This document shows, piece by piece, positions 8,129 through 16,823 of a stretch of 62,473 nt of DNA; position 1 is the stretch's first letter, and the number at the start of each line of letters is the position of its first letter. The stretch is taken from NCBI RefSeq assembly GCF_003463065.1, contig NZ_QSCM01000014.1, positions 1 through 62,473 on the forward strand, read 5' to 3'. The stretch comes from Blautia sp. OF03-15BH. Lineage in GTDB: Bacteria > Bacillota > Clostridia > Lachnospirales > Lachnospiraceae. The position numbers were made by a program, and so were the translations under genes. The notes under the pieces are model-generated. The model had not been told where the DNA came from. It saw nothing but the letters and a program-made list of their open reading frames with translations, and searched no databases.

Positions 8129-8929
8129 TTATTCCGACTCTTTCTCCGTACTGCTTTCTGTCGTTTCGCCGGTAAACCGAAGACGGATCGAATAATCCGC
8201 CGCTCTCAGTTCATCCGTACAGGCCGGATCGCTTCCTTCCATCCAGACATGCACCAGAACCGCCTGATCCTTTCCCTCCAAAAGAGAAAACAGGGCATTT
8301 CTCTCTGTCAGCTGCATGGCCGCCGCACCCGGAAGACCGAAAACACTGGCTCCACGAACTGCTTCCCTATCATCTCCCATTCCCGGATCATAGACCCAGG
8401 TCTGGCCGTCCACGGAAAAACTGATCCGCATGGACTCCGGAAGGCCGGCCGTTTCCGACAATACGGCCGTTCCATCCCCTGCCCCGCTTTCACTGTCTGC
8501 GCTGGTCAGATGGACCAGCATATCTTTTTCTGCCATAAAATGCAGCGTAAAGGTGAGATACGCACCACTGGTATCAGAGACCACCGCTCCGTTTTCGTAA
8601 GTGAAGACCTCCTCATCAGCTGTCGTCACCGGCTCCAGAGGCGTATCTTTCATGGAAAATCCCCGTTCCTTCTGTATGCGTGCCGCAATGTCTTCAAAGG
8701 ATAAGGTCTTTACGTATTCTTCCATAGTCCCATGAGGATCCAGGTCGATCCGAAGATCTGGATCTCCTGTGACATTCATTCCCATGGTATTGACTTTTGT
8801 TTTGTCTGCAATGGAAAACCAGGCCACCGTAGCCGCCGTCACTGCCACCAGAGCCAGCAGAACCAGAAGAAGCGAGGTGTATACACGGGTCCGGCGCAGC
8901 TTCCGCTCCTTTTTTTCTTTTTCTCTCAT
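8129..8929 (-). CDS. SipW-dependent secreted subunit, paralogue 4
   Basis: The 266-residue protein starts with a charged stretch (EKEKKERKLRR), then a hydrophobic segment ending in ATVAWFS, the SipW-type signal (compare the Bacillus TasA/camelysin type). It shares a C-terminal motif with its three upstream paralogues, but reads WMEGSDPACTDE, so the first cysteine of the EGCDxxC pair is serine. The mid-protein PVSTADL motif is also modified (PVTTADEE). ATGA overlap with the preceding gene and GGAGGG ahead of the start show tight coupling. Likely an extracellular filament or matrix component; the missing cysteine suggests a distinct position such as a cap or terminator subunit (inference). Confidence 0.75.
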   Translation of the reverse strand: MREKEKKERKLRRTRVYTSLLLVLLALVAVTAATVAWFSIADKTKVNTMGMNVTGDPDLRIDLDPHGTMEEYVKTLSFEDIAARIQKERGFSMKDTPLEPVTTADEEVFTYENGAVVSDTSGAYLTFTLHFMAEKDMLVHLTSADSESGAGDGTAVLSETAGLPESMRISFSVDGQTWVYDPGMGDDREAVRGASVFGLPGAAAMQLTERNALFSLLEGKDQAVLVHVWMEGSDPACTDELRAADYSIRLRFTGETTESSTEKESE

Positions 8930-9789
8930 CGGCTGCCCTCCTCTGATAAGACGCCATAAAACGCCAGATGAATGTCCGCTCCGTCATAGCTCACGCTGTC
9001 AGAGCAGTCCGGATCACAGCCCTCCAGATAAAAGTATACATCCAAAGGATAGATCACCCCGAGTTCCATCGTAAAGAGCGGCTGCTCCGGCAGGTTCAAT
9101 CCATCAGAGGTAAAGGCTGCCGTATAATCGGTCACCGGTACGCTCGGATCTGCTGCCGGTAAAACCCCCGTCCCGGTCCAGCTTAAAACCTGATCTTTTC
9201 CGAGTGTCCTGCCATCGATCACCGTATTATATACCTGTTCCGAAGCCGGACTTTCCGTCTCTGTAAAACGTAAGATCCTGGCAGAAGCCGGATCTTCATC
9301 AAAGACCAGCCCCAGCCTTGAAGCACTGAGAAGCTGTCCATCGGCTGCCTCTCCCAGAACTCCATCCGACTGATCCAGATAAAGTTCCAGCCTGCTTCCG
9401 GAAGGAAAGCCTTCTCCTGCCGCCCGCAGATAGATCCTGCCGTGATAATAGTACCTCTCGCTGTCCAGCTTTTCAAAATGGACCGCCTGATCATCCACGG
9501 TTGACGGACTGTATACAAAGTTCACCAGATCTGCAGTGGAAACCGGCAGAAGCTTTGATGCGTCTGCCTCATTGACCTGCGTGATCGGCGCATTGCTCTG
9601 ATTTCGAAAAGCGCTGCCGCCACTGCTGCTGACTTCCAGTGTCAAAGACTCTGTCCCGGTCCGGGCAGATGCCGTACTGGTTGAAACCTGCCTGTTTGTG
9701 GTAAACCAGGCATACGTTGCAGAAGTCAGGGCTGTCACTGCCGCCACTGCCGTGAGGATCTGAAACCCCGTTTTCCATACGTGTCTCAT
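8926..9789 (-). CDS. SipW-dependent secreted subunit, paralogue 3
   Basis: 287 residues with an N-terminal signal of the SipW class (hydrophobic core ending ATYAWFTTNRQVSTS). Two motifs are shared with neighbouring paralogues: LLPVSTADLVNF (about residue 80) and YLEGCDPDCSDSV followed by LAFYGV at the C-terminus. The body is predicted to be beta-rich by composition (many Ser/Thr/Gly/Val). The start overlaps the preceding stop as ATGA, with AAAGGGGGG upstream. Inferred to be exported, cut by SipW and assembled outside the cell. Confidence 0.78.
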   Translation of the reverse strand: MRHVWKTGFQILTAVAAVTALTSATYAWFTTNRQVSTSTASARTGTESLTLEVSSSGGSAFRNQSNAPITQVNEADASKLLPVSTADLVNFVYSPSTVDDQAVHFEKLDSERYYYHGRIYLRAAGEGFPSGSRLELYLDQSDGVLGEAADGQLLSASRLGLVFDEDPASARILRFTETESPASEQVYNTVIDGRTLGKDQVLSWTGTGVLPAADPSVPVTDYTAAFTSDGLNLPEQPLFTMELGVIYPLDVYFYLEGCDPDCSDSVSYDGADIHLAFYGVLSEEGSR

Positions 9790-10655
9790 GACTGCCCCCC
9801 TTTCTTCTCTGCTTCCGCACTCACGCCGGCAAAGGCCAGGGCAAATGCAGAGCTTCGATTCTGTACCGGATTCGAACAGTGATCGTCACAGCCCTCCAGA
9901 TACAGCCAGTATTCCACGGCTGCCACCTCGTCTGCTCCCAGAGAACAAAGGCGTTTGCTTCCTGCCTCGTAGCTTCCGTCTTCCGCTCCGTCCACTGCAA
10001 AAAATCCTGCGATCTCCTGTGCGGGATCGGCGGTATAAACCGCCTGACCATCCCCGTTTACAGAAGAAACCACGGTGTCTGCCCCCGGAACGGTCCGCAC
10101 GGCCTCGGCTCCGGCTGTTGCCCCCATATCATCCAGTTTCAATAGATAAGTCATCGAACCGGAGCCTGTCGTGATCTTCAGTCCCAGCCGCATGGCAGCC
10201 AGTGCCTGCGCATCCGTTCCAAGCTTCAGTTCGTTTCTGTCAAAATAAACGTCACAGGGCGCATAGCGGCACTGCAGGTACACGGTGCCGTGGAGCACAT
10301 TTTGGTCCACCTCTGCCGACAAATCCCTGTAACGGACTGCGATCCCTTCATGGTCCTGAGCAGTCGCCTGATAAAAAGAAGTCAGATCCGCTGTAGAAAG
10401 CGGTTTTAAGCTTTCCGGATCTCCGGATAAGCGCAATTCACAGCTTTTGTCAAAAGGCCCGCTCTCACTGTTTGAGATCAGAAGAACGGTATCGCCTTCA
10501 CTGACGGTTCCGCCTGTCGGCGTCACGTTCACAGAAGAGCGGCCGTTGAGTGTAAACCAGGCATACGTCGTTCCGCTCACCACTGCCAGAAGCAGCAAAA
10601 CCCAGAAAAACGTAAGATAAAAAGAATGCTTCAGTTTTTTTGTTTCCTCACTCAC
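9786..10655 (-). CDS. SipW-dependent secreted subunit, paralogue 2
   Basis: A GTG start at 10655 is preferred because GAGAGGAG lies 7 nt upstream and it falls 16 nt after the preceding stop; the longer ATG at 10694 overlaps the neighbour by 23 nt and lacks such a site. This gives 289 residues. The signal is FWVLLLLAVVSGTTYAWFTLN, shown here only as TTYAWFTLN at its end. Shared motifs are LKPLSTADLTSF, YLEGCDDHCSN and LAFAGV. It belongs to the same four-member family as its neighbours. Confidence 0.76.
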   Translation of the reverse strand: MSEETKKLKHSFYLTFFWVLLLLAVVSGTTYAWFTLNGRSSVNVTPTGGTVSEGDTVLLISNSESGPFDKSCELRLSGDPESLKPLSTADLTSFYQATAQDHEGIAVRYRDLSAEVDQNVLHGTVYLQCRYAPCDVYFDRNELKLGTDAQALAAMRLGLKITTGSGSMTYLLKLDDMGATAGAEAVRTVPGADTVVSSVNGDGQAVYTADPAQEIAGFFAVDGAEDGSYEAGSKRLCSLGADEVAAVEYWLYLEGCDDHCSNPVQNRSSAFALAFAGVSAEAEKKGGQS

Positions 10656-10671
10656 AGTTCCCGCTCCTCTC

Positions 10672-11577
10672 TTATTTTTTTCCTGCGCCGGCAAAAGAAA
10701 CTGCCAGGTTTTTCAACGTCTGGTCTGCAAGATTGGAGGTACAGTCTTCATCGCAGCCCTCCAGCCAGATATAAAGTTCGATTTCCACAGGCTCCCCGTT
10801 TTTCCCGTCGGCACTTCCCGAAACGGTGCAGAGCTTCAGCGAGCCGTCTTTCAGGGTCACTGCTCCGGTATTGTTGTCATACTCACAGAACACCTCCGAG
10901 GTGTAAGGTGTAAAACGGACCGTACTGCCGTCCTTTTTGGCGGCATCCAGAACATACCCTTCCCTGCCTGTTGCCGTGTTGTACTCTGCTTCCGGATTTT
11001 TCCTGTTACTGATGGCAAAAATATATTCTCCGGAAACTTTGCCGTTCTTTCCGGCTTCATGAACGACCAGGCCCAGACGGATGGCAGAGGAGATCGGATT
11101 TTTCTCGCTGCTGTCCTCAAAACCGATATTGGAAAGATAAATATCCGTATCCTCTCCGTTGGTCCGGAGAAAAAGACTGGTTTTATAATAATCGCTGCTG
11201 TTTCCTTTTTCAAATGTGGAAGCCACGCTTTTTGCCTGCCCGTCAGCTCCCGGGGCAAATTCGCTGACCCGTTGGAAGCCGCTCTGGATCCGGTTTGTGG
11301 ATACCGGCCGCAGTCTTCCGGTGAAGCTGTCCAGAACAGCAGCGGAACCATAGCTTCCGTCATAACGGTTGCTGATCTGAAGACTGGCTCCTGCTCCTGC
11401 TGCCATCCGCACATTCGTTGTGCGACTGCCGGTGTTGTATATGTACCAGGCATACGTTGCAGAAACAACGGCCAGAGTCGTGATCAGAAGAGCGGCCAGG
11501 GCAGCAGTGAGTCTTCGTTTTAACCCCCGGCTGCCACAGTTCTGCTCCTTGGATCCTTCCCGTGCGGGATATTCCAT
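10672..11577 (-). CDS. SipW-dependent secreted subunit, paralogue 1
   Basis: The start at 11577 (MEYPARE) follows AAGGAGGTG by 7 nt; an upstream ATG at 11610 has no comparable site. The 301 residues carry a basic N-terminus, a hydrophobic segment ending SATYAWYIYN, the motif LRPVSTNRIQSGF and, near the C-terminus, YIWLEGCDEDCTSN followed by LAVSFAGAG. It is the first of four adjacent paralogues and directly follows the hairpin-rich region, which may be its leader. Confidence 0.77.
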   Translation of the reverse strand: MEYPAREGSKEQNCGSRGLKRRLTAALAALLITTLAVVSATYAWYIYNTGSRTTNVRMAAGAGASLQISNRYDGSYGSAAVLDSFTGRLRPVSTNRIQSGFQRVSEFAPGADGQAKSVASTFEKGNSSDYYKTSLFLRTNGEDTDIYLSNIGFEDSSEKNPISSAIRLGLVVHEAGKNGKVSGEYIFAISNRKNPEAEYNTATGREGYVLDAAKKDGSTVRFTPYTSEVFCEYDNNTGAVTLKDGSLKLCTVSGSADGKNGEPVEIELYIWLEGCDEDCTSNLADQTLKNLAVSFAGAGKK

Positions 11578-11615
11578 GCAGGCTTCACCTCCTTTTTCCT
11601 GTTCTTTCATATGAT

Positions 11616-11931
11616 GTTGGGGGCAAAAGGTCTTTTGCCCCCAACTGATGCTTACGAATTGCTCCGCTGTGAAGCAGCTCTCGCAATTCTACAAACATTC
11701 GAAATCCGCTGATTTACTGCGTAAATCGCTACTTTCTCATGTTTGGCGGATCCCAAGTTCAAAAGCCTTATCATGCAAGCATGAACGGCTTTTTGAACTT
11801 TTGACCCTAGCATCTTCATATAAAGCAGTAAAGTGGACATCCGCAGTCCCTTCGCTGCTGCGTCCAAAAAGGGATTTCGGATACAGCTTTTCCGCTTTTT
11901 ATCGAAATCCCCAAAAATCCTTACTTTATTC
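11616..11931 (-). other. Hairpin-packed intergenic region (candidate structured RNA or composite repeat)
   Basis: The 354-bp gap between the Thr/Glu-rich protein and the subunit genes has no credible gene but at least five strong inverted repeats. They are: 14-bp stem GTTGGGGGCAAAAG with 2-nt loop (11616-11645); GAATTGC...GCAATTC; GATTTAC TGC GTAAATC; AAGTTCAAAAGCC...GGCTTTTTGAACTT with an inner CATGC/GCATG; and GGGATTTCG...CGAAATCCC. A 17-nt piece (TCGAAATCCGCTGATTT) recurs near 20176, so part of it is a dispersed repeat. It may act as a leader, attenuator or processing signal separating expression of the first gene from the subunit genes. Confidence 0.65.
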
Positions 11932-13380
11932 TCAGTTCAGACTGATCAGAAACTGATATGTGATCCCTGCCTGCAGTTCAAACGCTTTTTCCGCGCAGAC
12001 AGCTTCACCACCCTCTGAAGCGTAATACATCTTTTTTATGAGCCTGTCACTGTTCATCGCATAACGACCGGTGATCTCCGGCGTTGACCGGACCACAGCC
12101 CATTTCTTTTTCCCTTCCAGTATGACCGTCGTCATTTCTTCCGTCTTTATCTCAGCCGGTGTTTTTATCCCGATGTCAATACTGCTGCTATCTTCAAATT
12201 CCTTACCGTTTTCCAGCTCTTTTACCACGGCATGATATGTTCTGTGAACGCTTCCATCCGCATTGCTCACGTCCTCATAGTCCACCGATACGTCACAAGC
12301 TTCCTCTGTTTCATCCGGCAAGGACGTAGAGCCATCTGAATAGACCAGAACAACGGAATAAACATCCAGCTCGTTCAACTGCTCCAGAAAAGTGACCGGA
12401 ACACTCTCCAGATCCTGATCCACCTTCAGACTCACGGATGTGAGAGTCCGCTCCGTTTCTGTGACGCTCTCACTCTCCGGCTCTGAAGCAGTTTCGCTTT
12501 CTGTTTCTGCTTCTGTGACGCTCTCACTCTCCGGCTCTGAAGCAGTTTCACTTTCTGTTTCCGGCTCCGGATCGATCACAATGATATCCGATCCTTCTCC
12601 TGAGCCTTCTGTTTCCTGCATCTGCCCGGCCGTACACGTTACGGTGCAGCCAAGCCCTGCATAAGCCTCCGCATGAGAGATCACAAGAACATAATCAGAA
12701 AAGGCGTTCAGACTCAGTGAAAGAAGCTTTCCGTTTTCCTGGAACTCCAGGACATCGGAGACAGGTTCCGTATCTGCCGTCCCGTTTTTTTCTGCATCAA
12801 AACGATACAGCACGACATCCTCTTCTTTCAGGTTCTGATTGAAAAGCAGCGTCTCCGTCATTTCCTGATCACTTTTTATATGAAGCAGATAAAGACCACT
12901 GTAAGCATTCAGAAAAAGCGGCGTTTTCTCTTCCTGAAGCGGTAAAAATGCAGAAACCGGCAGAACCACACTTTTTCCCGGAAGTGTGATCTCCGTCTGG
13001 ATCTCCTCTGTTTCCTGGTTTTCCGTCTCCGGCACTTCTGTCGGCTCCGTACCTTCCGTTTCCCGGACATCCGGTACAATCACAACCTCCGGATCCGTTT
13101 CTGTTTCCGCAGTTTCGGAAGCCTTCTCTGTTGTCTGCTGTTCAGCTGTTTCTGGTGTTTCCGTAACTTCTGTTTCCTCCGGCACGGTACTGCCGGCTTC
13201 TTCACTCGATGTTTCTGCTGTCTGTGGAGCTTCTGTCTCCTCCGGCACGATCGTAATCAGTTCTTCTCCTGACGCTTCCTCTGCCAATACGTTCTGATCT
13301 GCAGCCGTATGGATCACACCCATCATAAAGCTGGCAGATAAAAAAAACGTACCGATCCGAAAAACCAACCTGTTTTTCAT
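11932..13380 (-). CDS. Secreted Thr/Glu/Ser-rich protein, first gene of the SipW locus
   Basis: 482 residues with an ordinary signal peptide (MKNRLVFRIG, core, cleavage near VLAEEA). Residues about 38-130 are a low-complexity Thr/Glu/Val/Pro spacer, about 140-235 a globular part, about 255-320 a second Glu/Ser/Thr repeat region, and the last 150 residues look like one or two small beta domains. No LPXTG, membrane anchor or lipobox is visible, so it is either released or held by partners. It has its own promoter and AGGAGAG site. The composition matches the spacer of the protein at 1-1082. Function unknown; a surface stalk or linker is a guess from context. Confidence 0.75.
   Translation of the reverse strand: MKNRLVFRIGTFFLSASFMMGVIHTAADQNVLAEEASGEELITIVPEETEAPQTAETSSEEAGSTVPEETEVTETPETAEQQTTEKASETAETETDPEVVIVPDVRETEGTEPTEVPETENQETEEIQTEITLPGKSVVLPVSAFLPLQEEKTPLFLNAYSGLYLLHIKSDQEMTETLLFNQNLKEEDVVLYRFDAEKNGTADTEPVSDVLEFQENGKLLSLSLNAFSDYVLVISHAEAYAGLGCTVTCTAGQMQETEGSGEGSDIIVIDPEPETESETASEPESESVTEAETESETASEPESESVTETERTLTSVSLKVDQDLESVPVTFLEQLNELDVYSVVLVYSDGSTSLPDETEEACDVSVDYEDVSNADGSVHRTYHAVVKELENGKEFEDSSSIDIGIKTPAEIKTEEMTTVILEGKKKWAVVRSTPEITGRYAMNSDRLIKKMYYASEGGEAVCAEKAFELQAGITYQFLISLN
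12461..12568 (-). repeat. 54-bp tandem duplication in the Ser/Glu spacer
   Basis: Two adjacent copies of a 54-bp unit (12461-12514 and 12515-12568) start with GTGACGCTCTCACTCTCCGG on the plus strand and differ at very few positions. They encode two rounds of SETASEPESESVTE-like sequence. The near identity suggests a recent duplication. Confidence 0.75.
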
Positions 13381-13417
13381 CTTTTTTATTCTCTCCTGAC
13401 TCTCTTAACTGTCGATG

Positions 13418-13446
13418 ATAATATCATTTTTTTGCCTTTTTTACAA
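13418..13446 (-). promoter_or_regulatory. Promoter of the SipW surface locus
   Basis: On the minus strand TTGTAA (13446-13441), 17-bp A-rich spacer, TATTAT (13423-13418). Transcription would start near 13411, about 30 nt upstream of the first start codon. Confidence 0.65.
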
Positions 13447-13460
13447 GAAACTTTTCAACA

Positions 13461-13510
13461 AAAAAGCAGGAATGCAGCCATAGACTGTTCTTCCTGCTTT
13501 TTCTGAAAAT
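13461..13510 (-). terminator. Bidirectional terminator after the cyclophilin gene
   Basis: A 12-bp stem AAAAAGCAGGAA/TTCCTGCTTTTT with an 18-nt loop. On the minus strand the stem is followed by a T-run, ending the opp-cyclophilin transcript and insulating the SipW locus promoter just downstream. Confidence 0.8.
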
Positions 13511-13536
13511 CATCTGTTCCTGTTCGTTCCGATACC

Positions 13537-14028
13537 TTATTTCTCCGGATCGATGATGATCTTTCGGATCACCGGCATCCGGAGCGGTTTGTTCCAGGTG
13601 TCTGGACCTGAGGTCGGAAGCTCTGCGATGGCATCCAGCACTTCAAAGCCGGAAACCAGCTGTCCAAAAGCGGCATATCTTCCATTCAGCTTTTCCGCAT
13701 CCTGATGGACCACAAAAAACTGTGTTCCGGCCGTATCATACCCGTCATCACGCGCCATGGAGATGGCACCGCGGATATGGCGGACCGGATTCGGGATCCC
13801 GTTTTCCTCAAACTCTCCTTTGATGTGCCAGTCACTGTCTGTCATGATGTCATTGTCCGGAGAACCTCCCTGGATCACATACCCTTTCACGATCCTGCAC
13901 CATGCAAGCCCGTCATAGAAACCGCTTTGTACGGTTTCCACAAAATTCTTTACTGTAATCGGAGCCAGTTCCGGGTAAAGGTCAAAAACCATATCCCCGA
14001 ATCCCTCCGTCATGATCGTACAGCGCAT
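13537..14028 (-). CDS. Cyclophilin-type peptidyl-prolyl cis-trans isomerase
   Basis: 163 residues, a single cytoplasmic cyclophilin domain without a signal peptide. It speeds cis-trans isomerisation of Xaa-Pro bonds. Family motifs are APITVKNFVETV, RIVKGYVIQGG, the SMAR motif and GTQFFVVH. The usual FHR active-site segment reads WCR, keeping the catalytic arginine. It lies 11 bp behind oppA with no terminator between, so it is probably the last gene of the peptide-transport transcript. Confidence 0.93.
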   Translation of the reverse strand: MRCTIMTEGFGDMVFDLYPELAPITVKNFVETVQSGFYDGLAWCRIVKGYVIQGGSPDNDIMTDSDWHIKGEFEENGIPNPVRHIRGAISMARDDGYDTAGTQFFVVHQDAEKLNGRYAAFGQLVSGFEVLDAIAELPTSGPDTWNKPLRMPVIRKIIIDPEK

Positions 14029-14039
14029 AGTACCTCCTG

Positions 14040-15719
14040 TCAGTGTGCAAGAACCTGAGCGTTCTTAAAGTAGATATTGGAAGAGGATGTCATATACACA
14101 CCCTGTACATAGTCCTTCAGAAGATAGCTGTTGGACTTGTAGTAAAGCGGCAGTACCGGATACTCGTTGGAAGCGATCTCGTCTGCCTGCATTACCAGCT
14201 CTGAGAATTTCGCCGGATCCTTTTCCACCTTGATCTGATCTACTACTGCATCATAATCCGTATTGCTGTAGAAGACATTGTTGGATACATCATCGGTGTA
14301 GAGCAACGGCAGGAAACTCATCGGATTGACATAATCAGCACTCCAGCCCATTGCTGCCACATCATAATCGCCGGCCTGTACCGCATCATAGAAGACTGCC
14401 CAGTCTGCGGAGGTTACTTCCACCTGGATACCCAGATTGTTCTCCCACATCTCTGCGATCGCTTCTGCGATCTTCTTTACATTGTCATCAGAATAGAAAG
14501 AAAGCTGTACGGTCGGAAGACCTTCTCCGTTCGGATAACCGGCTTCCTCAAGGGCAGCCTTTGCACCCTCCACATCTGCGGTGGAAGACAGACCATAATC
14601 AGAACGTCCTTCTGTGATATCTTTTCCGTCAACCACATAGCCGGGAGCCAGGAAGCTGTAAGCCGGCTGTGCTTCTACCTGAGCAACATTGTTGATCAGA
14701 GCCTCTCTGTCAATGGCAAGGCAGAGTGCCTTACGTACCAGCGGATTGTTGAAGGGCTCTTTGGCACAGTTGATATCATAGTATACCGTACCATAGCTTG
14801 TTTCGACCTTAACACCTGCGTTTTCTGCTTTCAGACGTGCATAATCACTGGAAGGGATGGATCTGACACCATCTACCTCTCCGCTCTCATAAGCTGTCAG
14901 TGCTGTGGAGGTATCCAGGATATAACGGTAATTGATCTTCTGAAGAGTGACATTTTCTGCGTCCCAGTAGTTCTCATTTTTCTCAAGAACCACATTTTCA
15001 CCCATGTTCATCTCTGTGATCTTGAACGGGCCGTTGCAGACATAAGTGTCTGCCTGGTTGCTCCATTTATCACCGTTTGCCTCGATGGTGGCTTCCTGTA
15101 CCGGATCGTATACCCACATGCTTACCAGATCTACGAAATACGGGCAGGGAGCTTTCAGGTCAAATTCCAGAGTGGTGTCATCCAGTGCTTTGATTCCGAC
15201 TTCTTCTGCAGATACGGTGCCGTCATAATATTCCTGTGCATTTACCACATAATCGGAAATCATGTTTACATACTGTGCCGTTGTCTCCGGAGTCAGGACA
15301 CGAAGTGCGGAATAAACATAATCCTGAGCGGTATGAGCGCTTCCATCGCTCCACTTCAGGCCATCTCTTAAATGGAAAGTATAAACGGTCAGATCATCAT
15401 TGACATCCCAGGATTCAGCTTCACCCGGAACGATCTCGCCTGCTTCGTCATAGGTTACAAGACCTTCAAAGCAGTTGATCAGAAACGGAGTGGCAAAGGA
15501 GTTATTTGTCACATTGGGGTCAATGCCGTCCGGCTGGTTATTCAGTACAAAGGTAAGCTCCTGTGCATCTGCCAGCTCTGCTGCTTCTGCATCCCCGGTT
15601 TCATTTTCTTCCGATGTAGCCTGCTCCAGGTCATCGATCGTTGTTGCGTTTGCGACACCCGGAAATGCACTTGCGATGATCATTCCGACTGCCAGAAGAA
15701 AGCTCAGTCTTTTTTTCAT
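14040..15719 (-). CDS. oppA: Oligopeptide ABC transporter substrate-binding protein
   Basis: 559 residues, family 5 solute-binding protein (peptide/nickel type). The start MKKRLSFLLA at 15719 follows AAGGAGGAG by 3-4 nt; a longer reading from 15794 lacks a site. The signal peptide appears to end near GVANATT with no lipobox cysteine, unusual for a Gram-positive binding protein, so retention at the membrane is unexplained. Typical features include YTFHLRDGLKWSDG and the LAIDRE segment. It is fifth in the opp order B-C-D-F-A, and its separate ribosome site and 131-bp gap after oppF may allow higher expression. Confidence 0.93.
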   Translation of the reverse strand: MKKRLSFLLAVGMIIASAFPGVANATTIDDLEQATSEENETGDAEAAELADAQELTFVLNNQPDGIDPNVTNNSFATPFLINCFEGLVTYDEAGEIVPGEAESWDVNDDLTVYTFHLRDGLKWSDGSAHTAQDYVYSALRVLTPETTAQYVNMISDYVVNAQEYYDGTVSAEEVGIKALDDTTLEFDLKAPCPYFVDLVSMWVYDPVQEATIEANGDKWSNQADTYVCNGPFKITEMNMGENVVLEKNENYWDAENVTLQKINYRYILDTSTALTAYESGEVDGVRSIPSSDYARLKAENAGVKVETSYGTVYYDINCAKEPFNNPLVRKALCLAIDREALINNVAQVEAQPAYSFLAPGYVVDGKDITEGRSDYGLSSTADVEGAKAALEEAGYPNGEGLPTVQLSFYSDDNVKKIAEAIAEMWENNLGIQVEVTSADWAVFYDAVQAGDYDVAAMGWSADYVNPMSFLPLLYTDDVSNNVFYSNTDYDAVVDQIKVEKDPAKFSELVMQADEIASNEYPVLPLYYKSNSYLLKDYVQGVYMTSSSNIYFKNAQVLAH

Positions 15720-15850
15720 ATTCTCTCCTCCTTGTAGAATTGGCAGCGTACCGTGGATTTTATCCCGGTGCCTGCAGTTTTTTGTCTGGCGCAAATATGC
15801 GCCTGTCTATGTTTCAGGATCTGCTTTGATGAAAACAGTTCCGGAAAACC

Positions 15851-16813
15851 TCAGTCATAAAGATGACAGGCGATCTTATGACCGCCTCCCATATCCTTCA
15901 TTTCCGGCATCACACGGGAACATTCCGGTTTTGCATAAGGACATCTGGTATGGAAACGGCAGCCCAGAGGCGGGTTGATCGGACTTGGGATATCGCCTTC
16001 GATACTGCTTTTTACTTTCTTTCGTGCCAGCTTCGGATTGGCCACCGGAATGCTTCCAAGCAGGCCTTTGGTATAGGGATGCAGCGGATGACGATAGATC
16101 TCGTCTGCCTCCGCAAGTTCCACCAGCTGACCCAGATACATAACACCGACTTCATCGGATACATAACGCACCATGGAAAGATCGTGGGCGATAAAAAGAT
16201 AAGAAATCCCTTTTTCTTCCTGGTAATCCTTCAGAAGATTGATCACCTGTGCCTGTATGGACACATCCAAGGCGGAAATCGGCTCATCGCAGATGACCAG
16301 CTCCGGCTGGAGCACCAGGGCACGGGCAATGCCGACTCTCTGCCGCTGTCCGCCGGAAAATTCATGTGCATAACGGCTGGCATGCTCTTTTGTCAGTCCG
16401 ACTCTTTCCAGCATCGGATAAACGATCTCATCCGCTTCGTTCTTTTTCTTTATGATCCCGTGGGCAAGCAGCGGTTCTGCGATGATATCCCGCACTGTCA
16501 TACGTGCATTTAAGGAAGCATAGGGATCCTGAAAGATCATCTGCATATTTTTCCGGAGAGGCTTCAGTTCCTTCTGCTTCAGTTTTGTAATATCTTTTCC
16601 TTCCAGAAGGATTCTTCCGTCGGTCACATCATACATCCGGATGACCGTTCTGGCACAGGTGGATTTTCCACAGCCAGACTCTCCTACCAGTCCCAGAGTC
16701 TTGCCTTTCGGAATGGCAAAGCTGACTCCGTCCACTGCATGAACGATCTGCTTTCCGGATAATTTAAAATGTTTGGTGAGGTTCTCGACCTCCAGTATAT
16801 TTTCTCCACTCAT
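15851..16813 (-). CDS. oppF: Oligopeptide ABC transporter ATP-binding protein OppF
   Basis: 320 residues. Walker A GLVGESGCGKST, signature FSGGQRQRVGIARAL and Walker B LVICDEPISALD. The C-terminal oligopeptide/dipeptide extension carries CRFHTRCPYAKPEC, the cysteine cluster seen in Opp/Dpp ATPases, which can bind an iron-sulfur centre. Together with OppD it drives peptide uptake through OppBC. It follows oppD by 10 bp. Confidence 0.96.
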   Translation of the reverse strand: MSGENILEVENLTKHFKLSGKQIVHAVDGVSFAIPKGKTLGLVGESGCGKSTCARTVIRMYDVTDGRILLEGKDITKLKQKELKPLRKNMQMIFQDPYASLNARMTVRDIIAEPLLAHGIIKKKNEADEIVYPMLERVGLTKEHASRYAHEFSGGQRQRVGIARALVLQPELVICDEPISALDVSIQAQVINLLKDYQEEKGISYLFIAHDLSMVRYVSDEVGVMYLGQLVELAEADEIYRHPLHPYTKGLLGSIPVANPKLARKKVKSSIEGDIPSPINPPLGCRFHTRCPYAKPECSRVMPEMKDMGGGHKIACHLYD

Positions 16814-16823
16814 CGAATGTTCC

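Noticed and set aside
11652..11867. A 71-codon minus-strand frame in the hairpin-rich region
   Set aside because: No convincing ribosome site; the sequence is made of inverted repeats that are partly repeated elsewhere, so the translation looks incidental.
15788..15803. GGCGCA/TGCGCC hairpin between oppF and oppA as terminator
   Set aside because: The stem is only 6 bp and the minus strand has no T-run after it.
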